This document shows positions 42,601 through 52,181 of a DNA stretch of 64,000 nt, one piece after another. How positions within the stretch are numbered: position 1 is the stretch's first letter; every line of letters begins with the position of its first letter. This stretch comes from Callaeas wilsoni (Eukaryota; Chordata; Aves; Passeriformes; Callaeidae): positions 124,001-188,000 of the forward strand of contig VWPU01013558.1 of the NCBI GenBank assembly GCA_013398955.1, in the 5' to 3' direction. The translations under genes were made by a program, and so were the position numbers. The notes below the pieces were generated by a model. That model was given only the letters and a program-made list of their open reading frames with translations. It had not been told where the DNA came from and searched no databases.

Positions 42601-44107
42601 TCTGCCCGGGGAGGTGGGCACTTGAAATAAATAAATGGAACAAGGCACTCTTTTATAGATCTCAATTGAAGCACTCGAGTCACTTTTGTCAGAGTCATGG
42701 GGCAAATAGGCGAGAATTCCTTTTTATTCCCAGTGGGAGGGTTGAACATAAAGCGTTATCATTCTGTTTTGGTAGGACTTCGATTTTCATGATGAAAATC
42801 ACTTTACACCACCAGTATTTTTAGCCTCTCTTTGCAACTGGTTGTGGGGTTTGGGTTTTTTGAAGGGGAGAAGGGGGATTTTGGGGTGGGGGTGGTTTTT
42901 AGTAGTGGAGGAAGAGGACATGCTTCTTTTTATTATTATCCCTCCCACCCACTTGTCTGAGGCATCTTTTTCAATAGTCGTCTTACTGCAACAAGCAGAA
43001 ACACCACCCTATACAACCTTTCCACAGAGTGCAAATGTCAGTCCTCTCTTATTAAGTTGCAGATAAAATGCTCATAGACAAACTGTTAAAAAGAAGAAAG
43101 CGTCCATGCTGTGGTGAAAAAGGTAAAATGCAGTAATTGTCCAAACCTTCAAGAAACAATGTCTCTGTAGGGAGGGGAGGACCTTTTTCCTTCCTGTGGC
43201 AAATTGCCAGAAGACTCCAGGAAACCTCACTTCACCTATATATATTTAATTTTTATTTTTAGGCACAAAATCACCTTTATTTCCCTTGATTCCTGTGAAT
43301 TTGTTCCAAAGACAGAGAAGAGAGGCTAATACCTTTCCCTACCCAGTTTCCTGCAAACACTAGCCCTATCACTGCTCTTTTTTGAGTGCTTTCTGAATCT
43401 GATTTATTTGCAGTCTCACAAAGAAAAAAAAGGCTTTTCTTTTCATGTCTACACAGCAACGAGAGAGAACTGGAGCATGTGTAGACATATAGGGTGAATT
43501 AATCTGATTAAATTCAGGCTTCTAAGTTTAAGCTAGTCACCCAAAGCTCCTTTCGTACAGTAGACAGACATCTCATCAATATACAGTCAATGGAGCCAGA
43601 GGTGTAATTCATCTCATTCCAAACCAGACGCCTAAAGTAGGTCACATGAATCACACCCTTGAGAGCTTTTCTTCTCCCCACTGACTGTAGAAGAATCCCA
43701 CCGTAACTAAATCACTTGTAGATACTGAAATCAACGTTGACTGAGTGGCTTCTTTCCATTGCACAGTGCCACTCCATGGCTTCAAATGCTGGTGTGAGCC
43801 ACTCTTCTCCCCGCCATCTCTGATGCTGAGGGTTTGCTACTGTCCTTACTTACTCCAGTAAGGAAAGTAAGGCAGGTCCAGCTATGGAGATACAGGGATA
43901 AAGGCACAGGTCTCACTGAGGGACCCTGAGGCAGCCTAGAAGAACACCGAGACAGGGTAGAGCAATATGGAAAAGATGGTGCCCTAATGACTTTGTTATC
44001 CTGATCTTGGATACACCAGAGAGCCCTGGCAGGACAGCACATCTTTATGGAGCAATCCTCTGAAAGCATCTTTTGGCAATCAGAGGTGACCTATGGAAGT
44101 CTTCACT

Positions 44108-44129
44108 TATCATCATCATCATCATCATG
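44108..44129. repeat. (ATC)n short microsatellite
   Basis: Seven ATC/TCA trinucleotide units. In one plus frame they read as consecutive His codons, which is an artefact of the repeat. Confidence 0.9.
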
Positions 44130-44566
44130 TCTGGAGCAACCAAGAGACAGAGAAACAAGATGACAACATGATGGAAGTACCAGAATATAGGAACTCAACC
44201 CTTCTTCTCTGCTATGGAATGCAATTCACTGCCTCTGTGACTCCATTTCCCTTCTGTGGCACTGAAATAAATGTCTCTTCTTTCCCTCTCCTTGGATTTA
44301 TCTCTTGGATCTTGAATTTCTTATCATCTTGCTAGGTGACAGGGGATAACCCTGTGTTAACCCATGGCCCAGTGAGCTGTTGATCTCTAGACTTGATACA
44401 CAACTTTAGTCCAAATAACAATAGCATTAGTATTCGGAGACGGGGGAAGTAATTGAGAGCTTAGTTGGGAATATGAAATGGATTCACTTGGTCATTTTGT
44501 TGGGGAAAATTTTTCCTTTCTCTGCCAGGAGATTCTATAACTGACCTTTAGATTAAAAAAAAACCA

Positions 44567-44773
44567 GACAAACAAACAAACAAACAAACAAACAAATGAA
44601 AAAGGAGAGGAGAGGAGAGGAGAGGAGAGGAGAGGAGAGGAGAGGAGAGGAGAGGAGAGGAGAGAAGAGAAAAGAAAAGAAAAGAAAAGAAAAGAAAAGA
44701 AAAGAAAAGAAAAGAAAAGAAAAGAAAAGAAAAGAAAAGAAAAGAAAAGAAAAGAAAAGAAAAGAAAAGAAGA
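44567..44773. repeat. Compound microsatellite CAAA / GGAGA / AAAGA
   Basis: Three adjoining purine-rich arrays: CAAA units to about 44596, GGAGA pentamers at about 44604-44664, then AAAGA pentamers to about 44773. The shift from GGAGA to AAAGA keeps the five-base register, which suggests that one array arose from the other by point change and spread. The whole is a mirror-like polypurine tract. Long minus-strand Phe/Ser/Leu frames across it are repeat artefacts. Confidence 0.95.
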
Positions 44774-46027
44774 AATGTAAGCTAGACAGCATGAAAACAG
44801 AGCTGTGAAATGCACACCAGTCTGCTCAAGTCTAACTAGAAGCCCTCCAAGGCAGAATCCAGAAATTATTTGTGAGATTTTGATGCCTAGTGAAGAGAAC
44901 TTTTTAAAGGAAAGGGAAGAAACCTGTTGCAGGCTGAACAAGTCAATGCTTCACAGAGCTGTTTTCATGAATCCAGAACGACAGTCCATACATTATTTAA
45001 ACCATCCAATTTATTGAACAGCTCAAACAGGTTGTCTCTACAGCAGTCAGAGTTGACAAGGGCTCACAGAAAATTTTGCAAAACATTCCGCTTTCAGTCA
45101 GTTCTGCTCCAGCCATGGCAAGTTTTGTTCCCTTTCCTGGATCATTTGCATGTATAAAGGCCTTGCTCCTGTCACCTCCTTCCTGCCTCAGAGCAGAACC
45201 TCTGGTGTTAGCAAGAGTCACCTGTGCTTCTTCAGAGAGAGATGTTGTAGAGCTTCATGGCCCCAGGCCAGCGCCTTCATATGCAGTGATGACTCTACTG
45301 GAAACATCACAGCACCGATATAACAGAGAGCACAGGAAAAGATGAGCCTTTAATAACATCTATTCTGAGATCTGTTGGAACTGGAATAGCAGACATTAGC
45401 TGCAAGGCAAGTGCTCCCATCCATGGGTTTCAAGAGAAAATTGTGTTTAAAATCCTTTCCAACACTCACACAGGGAACTGACCATCCTTGAGTATGAAAA
45501 AGATGCATATGCCATAAAAGAAGTTAGAAGTCCACATGTTTCCAGATAAAACCCACACAGGTAGGTGTCTTACAAACTGTGGAACTGGGAAGAAAACCAA
45601 ACTTTTCCACCCTTCAAATAATCTCTGTTTTTCAGCCTGCGCTTGAATGAAAGCTTGTATCTCCAGCTGAGGTATCCTAACAAGCTCTTTTTCCTTTCCT
45701 TACTAACAATCCTTTGCCTCTCCAAGATTTTCTCACATCTGAGTCACAAAGTTTTGTGCTTATGTTGGAAATATGTGTGAGCAGATCTTCCCTAACTAGT
45801 AGGGCATTGGCAAGAAGCAGCTGAACAAGAACATGTTCATACATGCACAGATACACTCAATGGACCCAGCACAGCTAGTTATAAATCTAATAAACTGGCA
45901 AGCACTGTGAGCCTTATGCTGCCCATAAATAATTCACTGCCAGGATGCTTGTAGGAACAGCACCTTCTGCATAGTCCACAGGAAATTCTAGCAGGTACCA
46001 AGCCCTGCTGACTCCAGTTATTAATCC

Positions 46028-46110
46028 TGTTTGTTGCTGCAGTGCCAAAGGGCCAACACAGAATGAGCCCCCTTTGGGCTAAGCACTGTATAAACACAGA
46101 CTCTTGCGTT
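46028..46110. repeat. Ancient amniote interspersed-repeat fossil
   Basis: TTGTTGCTGCAGTGCCAAAG, then GGGCC, then GAGCCCCCTTTGGGCTAAGC and ACTGTATAAACACAGA, matches the remembered layout of a widespread old sauropsid element (AGTGCC...GGCCC...CCCCATTGTGCTAGGC, ACTGTACAAACACAGA). The element class is not certain. Divergence is high and only part of the unit remains. Confidence 0.55.
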
Positions 46111-47157
46111 TAAAAGGACTTTGGGAGGAGGAATCTCTGGTATAACTATGTTAGCTCAGCCCCAGGACTGTCAAGATACAAAATTTCTTTCCTCTCCAAG
46201 AAACAGCAATAGCTTTTAGGCAAAATTCTCTGCTTTGTGTTAGAAATAGACCCAAGCTGCTGAGTCTGGAGTCTGATAAGGATGTAAATGTCTCAAGCTC
46301 TAAAGAATTTGTATGAGTTTGACTTACTAGACTGGTTTCTGCAGCATGTTTCACCCCCTGGGAGAAGGTGGCTGAGCAGCGAGGAAGATTTTGCCCTCTC
46401 AGAGGGACTTGAGGGGTGATGAAGGTCTTGGGAGGGGTCTTGAGAGGACCAGCACTGAGGCAATGTGCAGAACGGGGAAGAGGCTGTGGTTGTAAGACAG
46501 TGTTCTCCATCATGGTTCCCGGCCAGAGTGAGCCAAAAAACAAGGAGACGGGAATCTTCATTGCTGAGAGCTTCCACATCCAGAAAAGGCAAACTCGGCG
46601 TAAGAAATTTCCTTTTCTTTGTCCCCTTTTCTGCATGAGGACTTCTGGTTGGTAGGATGAAGAGCTGTGGTGGCAAAAAATGATGACTTCTGTTAGGATT
46701 GAGTGAATCTGACACATTTATTGTCAGTGAGGGGCAAGAGACCAAGCTCTGCAGTGTGATGAAAGGGATGTTTTGAGGGCACACTGGGGTATCCGAACAC
46801 AGGGCTCTGGGACATGCCAGAAGGCACTAAGGATGTCCCAAGGAGACATCAGGGCAAAGGGCACCCAGGTGCTCAGGGCTGAGCCAGCCCCATGCCACCC
46901 AGGGATGCTCGGTCCCTTCCTCCTGGCCAGTGAGCCACTGGGTTCCACTGCCAGGGGAAGGGTCCATGTCAGTGGTTCCTGGGACCTGTTTCCAGGGGCA
47001 GGTGGCACATTACAGGGGGGACCTTTGTGACTGACACTGCAGGGCATGTGGTCAGTGCAGTGGTGGCCCCTAGCCCACGGTGCCCACCAGGACAAGACAG
47101 GAGAACAGGGCTGGTGAAAGCCCCTGCGCATAGCCAACCCCACATTTTGCCCCACAG

Positions 47158-47318
47158 CAACGAGGCATTTGTGGATGCTTCCTCAATCCCCATCCATAAG
47201 ATGGCAGAGAGACTCCTCAGCTGCTCCAGGGTGGTCCTGGATGAGGATGGGGCTCCCCAGAAGAGCAGCTCTCCAGTGGAGCCTCATGATATGACAACAG
47301 AGCAGCCACTTCAGCCTG
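47158..47318 (+). pseudogene. MROH pseudogene exon 1 (first recognised)
   Basis: The acceptor is TTTTGCCCCACAG and the donor CTG|GTGAGT, both good. The segment opens with the last base of a codon and ends one base into the next, so an upstream exon may have existed. An ATG at 47201 has A at -3 and G at +4 and would make a credible start (MAERLLSCSRVVLDED). The residues are acidic and low in HEAT character, fitting the variable N-terminal region of the family. No convincing exon was found further upstream. Confidence 0.65.
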
Positions 47319-47360
47319 GTGAGTGAGGGGGCCCGATGGGCTGGGCAAGGGGACCTTGTG

Positions 47361-47460
47361 CAATGCCAGGATCCCGTTTCACCACCACACTGGGAACAGG
47401 GGACCCAGAGCAATGCCAGGATCCCATTTCCCCAACACACTGAGAACAGGGGACTCAGAG
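47361..47460 (+). repeat. 50-bp tandem duplication in intron 1
   Basis: Two 50-base units (47361-47410 and 47411-47460), each starting CAATGCCAGGATCCC and ending CAGAG, differ at about seven positions. A partial earlier copy (GGACCTTGTG) precedes them. This is a small intronic minisatellite with no coding role. Confidence 0.9.
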
Positions 47461-47582
47461 AGGCACTCTCCAGGTGGGTCAGGGAAGGGGGCACAGGTAT
47501 GAGCAGAGGGCAGATGTCCTCTCTCTCTGCTGTCTCCTGTTGCCAAACCCTCTGCAGCCCTCCCTGCTCTCCTCTCCATTAG

Positions 47583-47663
47583 ATGCCAACTGGCTGCTAC
47601 TGTATAGAGTGAAGCAGAAAGCCACTGATTTCCTTCAGGCCTTTGTCAGGAAACCCCTACCAG
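47583..47663 (+). pseudogene. MROH pseudogene exon 2
   Basis: The acceptor is CTCTCCATTAG and the donor CCAG|GTATTG. Joined to exon 1 it reads DANWLLLYRVKQKATDF and then LQAFVRKPLP. That is a short helical segment matching the basic linker that precedes the SLQNI exon in family members. The phase is 1 at both ends. No lesion is seen. Confidence 0.75.
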
Positions 47664-47786
47664 GTATTGGTGTCCCGTTCAAAGGCTGCTGTGCCTGTCC
47701 AGTGTGCTGGCTGGGCAGAGCTGCCATTCCCACAGGGCACTGCACCCCGAGGCTCTGGTCCCGCTGGCTGCAGGTCCCCCTCTCAG

Positions 47787-48025
47787 ACTCCCTGGTTTTC
47801 TCTCTGTCCCTTGGCTGCCGGGGTGAGGATGACCAAAGGATGTCCCTGCAGAATATCATCAATGTGTGCAGAAGTGCCTTGAACACCGGCTTGTTACAGG
47901 GCCTGGCAGTCTTCTTCCAAAATAACAACCTGGCAGAGAAGATCAAGATGAAGGGGCACCCGGCACTCTGGGAAAGAAGGCAAGGCCACCCAGCACCAAC
48001 ACTTCAAGGGCAGTGCTCGGTCAGG
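47787..48025 (+). pseudogene. MROH pseudogene exon 3 (SLQNI exon), splice sites shifted
   Basis: The family core is 47823-47947 (MSLQNIINVCRSALNTGLLQ, GLAVFFQNNNLAEKIK). At its expected ends the acceptor reads GG instead of AG (47821-47822) and the donor reads AT instead of GT (47948-47949). The nearest good alternatives are an acceptor CCCCCTCTCAG ending at 47786 and a donor AGG|GTGAGG at 48026. Both keep the reading phase (1 in, 0 out), adding 12 and 26 codons with no stop. The boundaries given use these alternatives. The expected ends are inferred from family alignment by memory. Confidence 0.7.
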
Positions 48026-48078
48026 GTGAGGGGCTGGTGGCACAGGCTGCCAAGTCCCAGCCTGGTTGTGCTCTGCAG

Positions 48079-48158
48079 ATGCTGCTGGAAGAGGAGCCCG
48101 GGCACTGCCCGAGCTCCCCTGTGAGGGAGCTTGCCATGCGTGCCGTCACTGGATTGAG
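48079..48158 (+). pseudogene. MROH pseudogene exon 4
   Basis: The acceptor is TGTGCTCTGCAG and the donor GAG|GTACCT. It reads MLLEEEPGHCPSSPVRELAM and then RAVTGL, the standard HEAT helix pair after the SLQNI exon. It starts in phase 0 and ends in phase 2. It has no lesion. Confidence 0.85.
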
Positions 48159-48177
48159 GTACCTGCCCAACACTCCC

Positions 48178-48268
48178 GGGCATCCCTGCCCTGAGCTCTG
48201 TGCCCACATGCCCAGCCTTCCCAGGGACTCCTGCCCCAGAGCTCTGTGCCCACCAGCAAACAGCCTTG
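48178..48268 (+). repeat. Imperfect 45-bp tandem duplication in intron 4
   Basis: Two units about 45 bases apart share CTGCCC-GAGCTCTGTGCCCAC (starts near 48186 and 48231), with a diverged second half containing CAGCCTT. It is a small intronic minisatellite. Confidence 0.7.
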
Positions 48269-48319
48269 AGGTGCTGATCCCTGCACCAGGGTCCAACTGG
48301 CTCCTCTCTCTCTCTGCAG

Positions 48320-48437
48320 CTCTGTGGGGACAGTGCTGGGGGGCAAAAGGAGAAGCCTCCTTGAAGTCTGCATCTCCAGGGTCTTCTGGCTTCCTCCAGA
48401 TGAGGAAATGTAGGAAAGAAACAAATACTTCTTGTTG
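48320..48437 (+). pseudogene. MROH pseudogene exon 5, in-frame TAG
   Basis: The acceptor is CTCTCTCTGCAG and the donor TTG|GTAAGT, both strong. It reads SLLEVCISRVFWLPPDEEM and then TAG at 48411-48413, followed by ERNKYFLL. Family members usually have Gln at the stop position, so a CAG to TAG change is likely. The surrounding residues are still well kept. It takes phase 2 and leaves phase 0. Confidence 0.85.
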
Positions 48438-48737
48438 GTAAGTGTTGGATGATCTGCAGGCATCCCCAGTCCCTCTGAGCTGCTCCCTGGCCACTCGTGC
48501 TGCCCCATGACCGGGGATTCAAGGCAGAGCAGAGTTTCATCTTTGCTCTCCCACCCTAGTTCCTCCACCCCCTTCCCACGGTCCAGCCACATCCAAAACC
48601 ACAGGCTGCTGTTCCGCAACAGGCTGCTTGCCCCTGGGTCTCTCCCAGGCAACTTAGGCATGTTTCCTTGGAGTTTCAGCCTCCTGGGGTGGGAGGGACA
48701 GCAGAATCACCACTACTACTCTTTTTCTTCCTTGCAG

Positions 48738-48827
48738 ACCCTAGATGCCATGGACGTCATGCTGGAGGCAATGGTGCTCAACTCTCCTTCCTCCAGAGTC
48801 ATCGAGGAGCTGCAGCACATCTTGGAG
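48738..48827 (+). pseudogene. MROH pseudogene exon 6
   Basis: Exactly 30 codons: TLDAMDVMLEAMVLNSPSSR and then VIEELQHILE, a typical family helix pair. The acceptor is CTTCCTTGCAG. The donor is GAG|GTCTGG, which is weak at +3 and +4 and may already be impaired. Phase 0 at both ends. Confidence 0.85.
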
Positions 48828-49202
48828 GTCTGGCCTGTACAAAGAGTGGGTGTCGCAGGGCTGTTCCTCACCCTGGAGTGGAAGGATTGCCCACTTCTGG
48901 GTGGGTGGTCCCCAGCCCAGAGCTGTGCAGGCAGAGCATGCTGCAGGGAGGCTGCTCACCTTCCCTGGAGAAGCAGGGGCTGGCACCAGGCTCCTCCAGA
49001 GTGCAGTGGCAGCAGAGGGTGGCAACTGCTTGGCCACAAGGTTGGTCCGGGGCCTCTGTCCCAAGGCTGAGTGGGACCTCAGGGGCAGAAGCCCCCCAAG
49101 ATTTTGCTCAGGGTCAGAGGAAGCCTTGAGGGACAGTGTGAACTCAGCCGAGGAGCAGAGCCACACTGCTGCTGCTGGAGTTGGTGTCTACTGTCCTCCC
49201 AG

Positions 49203-49307
49203 ATGCTGCTGGACCCCACCAACTCTGAGAACACAGCTGTGCAGGAGATGGCCATAGAGAAGATCAGAGAGCTGAGCTGTGCACTGGCCAACTTTTCCAT
49301 ACAGAAT
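49203..49307 (+). pseudogene. MROH pseudogene exon 7
   Basis: The acceptor is ACTGTCCTCCCAG and the donor AAT|GTAAGG. Thirty-five codons read MLLDPTNSENTAVQEMAIEK and then IRELSCALANFSIQN. The TNSEN turn followed by a basic helix is a clear family signature. It has no lesion, and the phase is 0 at both ends. Confidence 0.88.
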
Positions 49308-49474
49308 GTAAGGCCCCTGCCCCCTCCAGCTCTGCTGTGTCCCCCTCCCTACAGCTCTCCCTGCAGGGCTGCTGCCCAGCTGGGTGCTCCTGGATCCAGC
49401 CCTGGGCACACCTTGGGGTCAGGGCACCAGCTGCCTGCCCTCAGCCCTTCTGCTGTTCTGCCTCCCTCACCCAG

Positions 49475-49625
49475 GCCTGCCAAGACGAGCTCAGAGCAAC
49501 ACAGATTCTCACCCTCGGACAGCTGCTGGGGCATCTCCTCCATTTCCAGTTTTCCAAGGGAAAGACAAGATACTCAGCTTTGAGAGCTTTTTATTACCTC
49601 TGTGAATTCGTCTTTAATGACAGAA
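49475..49625 (+). pseudogene. MROH pseudogene exon 8
   Basis: The acceptor is CCTCACCCAG and the donor GAA|GTAAGA. It reads ACQDELRATQILTLGQLLGH, LLHFQFSKGKTRYSALRAFY and then YLCEFVFNDR. This is the conserved LGQLLGHL helix and following Ala-rich helix of the family. It is intact and leaves one base of the next codon. Confidence 0.88.
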
Positions 49626-49998
49626 GTAAGAGCTATTGAGGTGGGCTTCATCCCTCCTCACACATATTCCCAATAGCTCTGCTTCTCTTCCTGACTGCCT
49701 TTGCCCCTCCAGCTGCTTTCTGTAGCAACCCCGCTCTCAATTACTGCAGCAGCCAAGTGCTCTCCATGCGTTCATGCTCTGTTCTCTGATGCTCACCCTC
49801 CCTGCTTCTTTCCCCATCCTGAATCCCACTGGGTTGGAGACCTCCCAAGCCAAAGTTGTCCTTGATCATCATGACCATTGATGCTCCCCCAAAATCTCCT
49901 TGCCCACCTCATCCTGCTCCCTCACAGCAGATCTGGGGTGGTTTGGGAAACAAAGGCTGCTGACTGATTGATTCTCCTGTGCTTTCCCCATCCTTTAG

Positions 49999-50087
49999 AG
50001 AGGATGTCACAGCCTACCTACAGAGGACACCTGTGACTACCTGACACTTCCTTGCAGTGGTGCTGCTTTGTCACAGCCCAGATCAAG
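49999..50087 (+). pseudogene. MROH pseudogene exon 9, in-frame TGA
   Basis: The acceptor is CATCCTTTAG and the donor AAG|GTAATG. It takes two bases to complete the codon from exon 8 and ends in phase 0, as the next exon needs. It reads RMSQPTYRGHL, then TGA at 50034-50036, then LPDTSLQWCCFVTAQIK. Only the FVTAQIK end is recognisably family-like. The exon is short and more decayed than its neighbours, so the call rests largely on phase and sites. Confidence 0.6.
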
Positions 50088-50450
50088 GTAATGAGTTCCC
50101 CCTTGGCTGGGACTCTGCTCCAAGACATCAACAAGGGCCTTGTGTGTATGACCCTGAATAAGTGGGGATGTCTCTGGCAAGAGGGTTCCTGCTGTCACTG
50201 AGCACAGCTGATGTCATTGATGTCCCAGCACAGCTCCAGCCCTCCTGGACACAAGGTTCTCTGGAGAGCCAGCATCCCATGCCCGTGAGCCCTCCTCATC
50301 CTCCACTGTGCAGGGACTGAGGGCACTGCTTCCAGCTTTCCTGTGGGCACTGTCACCAGCACTGCCAGGAGTGCTTGTGCTGCCCGGTCAAGCAGCACCG
50401 TAGGGGGCACTTGGTGTGACAGGCCTTTGCTCCCCTCCTTCCTGTCACAG

Positions 50451-50600
50451 GCCTTGGAAAGTTACCTTACACCCTGTGAGAAGATAGACATCGTCCTTGC
50501 GGCCATTGAGGAAATGAGGGACTCCAGAGCCTTTGACCATCGGGCTGCAAGGAACCTCCTGGAGGTGGCCATGAGATCCCCTGAATTGTAGCTGATGGGT
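50451..50600 (+). pseudogene. MROH pseudogene exon 10, Trp to stop
   Basis: The acceptor is CTCCTTCCTGTCACAG and the donor GGT|GTAAGT. It reads ALESYLTPCEKIDIVLAAIE, EMRDSRAFDHRAARNLLEVA and then MRSPEL, one of the most diagnostic family exons. A TAG at 50589-50591 replaces the Trp that family members carry after this stretch (TGG to TAG). Phase 0 at both ends. Confidence 0.9.
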
Positions 50601-50644
50601 GTAAGTGGCTGGATTGCCCTGCCCTTCAGCTCTGTCAGGCCTTG

Positions 50645-50670
50645 TGCCTCCTGCCTCCTGCCTCCTGCCA
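50645..50670 (+). repeat. 7-bp (CTCCTGC) tandem repeat in intron 10
   Basis: About three and a half units of GCCTCCT/CTCCTGC inside the 159-base intron 10. A simple pyrimidine-rich tract ahead of the next acceptor. Confidence 0.8.
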
Positions 50671-50759
50671 ACAACAGCCCCCTCGTCCCCCTGAAGCCAC
50701 CTGAAAGCAGCAGAGAGGGCTGGGAAGGGCAGCTGAGGACAAGGCTGTGTCCTCTGCAG

Positions 50760-50913
50760 GTGCCAAGCATTGGAAGAGGCATCCGTGAGTGCTTGGAGCA
50801 TGCCAGCTCAGCATCAGATGTGCAGAGCCTGTACACCCTGCTTACTGTGCTGGCTCGTCAGTCCCCAGGGAGCTGGTGTGCAGCATGTTGACCTCTGTGG
50901 CACCACATGACAG
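50760..50913 (+). pseudogene. MROH pseudogene exon 11, frameshift
   Basis: The acceptor is GTCCTCTGCAG and the donor ACAG|GTATCA. It reads VPSIGRGIRECLEHASSASD and VQSLYTLLTVLARQSP. At about 50866 one base has been lost relative to the family pattern. The frame then runs into TGA, while the next frame continues ELVCSMLTSVAPHD up to the donor in the phase required by exon 12. The two frames together cover a whole family exon. Confidence 0.85.
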
Positions 50914-51033
50914 GTATCAGCCCCAACAGCCCCAAGGGAAAGGGGAAAGACCCTGAAATCTGGCCTGGCTGTGCTCACCTGGGCATGGGCCCGTGGCTGA
51001 GGCAGCCCTGCTGGTGCTGCACTGTGTTTGCAG

Positions 51034-51187
51034 CACTGCACTGGCCGTGTGGGACCTCATGTATTCTCAGAACAACATCAGGTCCAAGTTCTGGATGGAG
51101 TTGCAGGGAAGGATTCACTCCCAGGACTAGCAGGGCTGTGAGCTCTTCAGCCCCACTGTGTTGTATGCCATCAGAGTTTATAAGCTG
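51034..51187 (+). pseudogene. MROH pseudogene exon 12, in-frame TAG
   Basis: The acceptor is CACTGTGTTTGCAG; the likely donor is CTG|GTGAAT at 51188. It reads STALAVWDLMYSQNNIRSKF, WMELQGRIHSQD, then TAG at 51128-51130, then QGCELFSPTVLYAIRVYKL. The start resembles the family's S-A-A-x-A-M-W-E helix. The 3' end is less certain because the donor is moderate, but it gives the phase 0 that exon 13 needs. Confidence 0.7.
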
Positions 51188-51454
51188 GTGAATGACCTGC
51201 CCTGGCTCACCTTGGGGACAGGAGGCACTCGTCACACATGTCCTGCCTCCTCCATGCCAGCTCTTGCTCTCCAGTCACTCCTCAGAGGCTGCCAGTCGTC
51301 AGAGGCCAGGAGGAGCCTGCAGAGACCCCGTGGGGTACATGGACAGGGCTGTCCCCAGGATGGACACCTGGCCCCAGTGCCCTCGCCTGGAGCTGCCTGA
51401 GGGGAGCAGGAACCCCACAGCTCTGCCAGTCTCTCACCATCACCTTTGCTTCAG

Positions 51455-51577
51455 ATGCTGAACCCTATTGACACTGAAATCCTTGAACTCCTCCAGGAGA
51501 ACTGGATGAGTCCACAGCTGGAATTTCTCTCACTGCTGCTCACGGGTCTCAGCACCACCTTGGAGACTCCTGACAAG
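51455..51577 (+). pseudogene. MROH pseudogene exon 13
   Basis: The acceptor is CCTTTGCTTCAG and the donor AAG|GTGAGT. Forty-one codons read MLNPIDTEILELLQENWMSP, then QLEFLSLLLTGLSTTLETPD and K. This matches the RHPSPVMLSLVLRGLLTLSE helix pair of related birds in length and hydrophobic pattern. It is intact and phase 0. Confidence 0.85.
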
Positions 51578-51890
51578 GTGAGTAAGGTGTTGAGCCACAT
51601 TGGCCAGAGAGGTGGCTTGGCCTCAGCTGGGCATCAGGAGTTGGGTGACAGCTCCCAACGCCCTCCGTGCTGTGGACAGGGCTGGTGGGTGCCCAGGAGA
51701 GTTCCAGGCCTATAAGGTTACCAATCCATTGTCCTGATCAGAAAAGGGGTGTGATCAAGGCTGAGGACAGGAAGTTTTTGCTCTCCTGCCCTCCCCTCCC
51801 TGCTCTCCCCTTCCCTGCTCCCTGCATACCCGGGTGCTGCCAGGTGGGCTTTGACTGCCTCACGAAGAGGAAACTCCATGCTTCATCCAG

Positions 51891-52067
51891 TCAAGAAGAC
51901 TTCAGTTCCTGCTGCCAGATGTTGTGGAGCAGCCGCAGCACCCTGACAAAGCCATCAGGATGAAAGCCCTGCAGGTGTTCCGAAATGCGGTACATCACAT
52001 AGAGAGGAAGGAGGCCAGCAGCATCGCTCTGCGGCTCTCAGAGTGGCTCCTGCCACTCTTCAATGAT
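51891..52067 (+). pseudogene. MROH pseudogene exon 14
   Basis: The acceptor is ATGCTTCATCCAG and the donor GAT|GTATGG. Fifty-nine codons read SRRLQFLLPDVVEQPQHPDK, AIRMKALQVFRNAVHHIERK and then EASSIALRLSEWLLPLFND. It is one of the best kept exons: the LLPD, MKAL-VFRN and LLPLF-D landmarks are all present. It has no lesion. Confidence 0.92.
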
Positions 52068-52181
52068 GTATGGACACTCAACCACCATCTTATCCCTTCC
52101 TACATTCCTTGAGGGATGTTTTCTGCCTCTGGGAAACCCATGCTGGAGTCCTTGCTCATTGTGTCCTGTCATCTCTCCCAG

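Larger units (their letters stand above)
37021..46700. other. Noncoding stretch, no gene recognised
   Basis: No recognisable exon on either strand. It contains an 18-base T run (39.65 kb), a TCA trinucleotide tract (44.11 kb), the compound CAAA/GGAGA/AAAGA microsatellite (44.57-44.77 kb) and a likely ancient repeat fossil near 46.03 kb. Base composition becomes GC-richer from about 46.7 kb, where the pseudogene block begins. Confidence 0.55.

Noticed and set aside
44492..44941. 149-codon Phe/Ser/Leu-rich frame on the minus strand
   Set aside because: Produced wholly by the GGAGA/AAAGA microsatellite.
46773..47030. Possible 5' exon of the MROH copy
   Set aside because: The frame has no likeness to the family and no donor in the phase that exon 1 requires was convincing.
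47474..48124. A single 216-codon exon spanning 47.47-48.12 kb
   Set aside because: The frame merges exons 2 and 3 with the introns on either side. Clear donor and acceptor sites at 47663, 47787 and 48025 split it.
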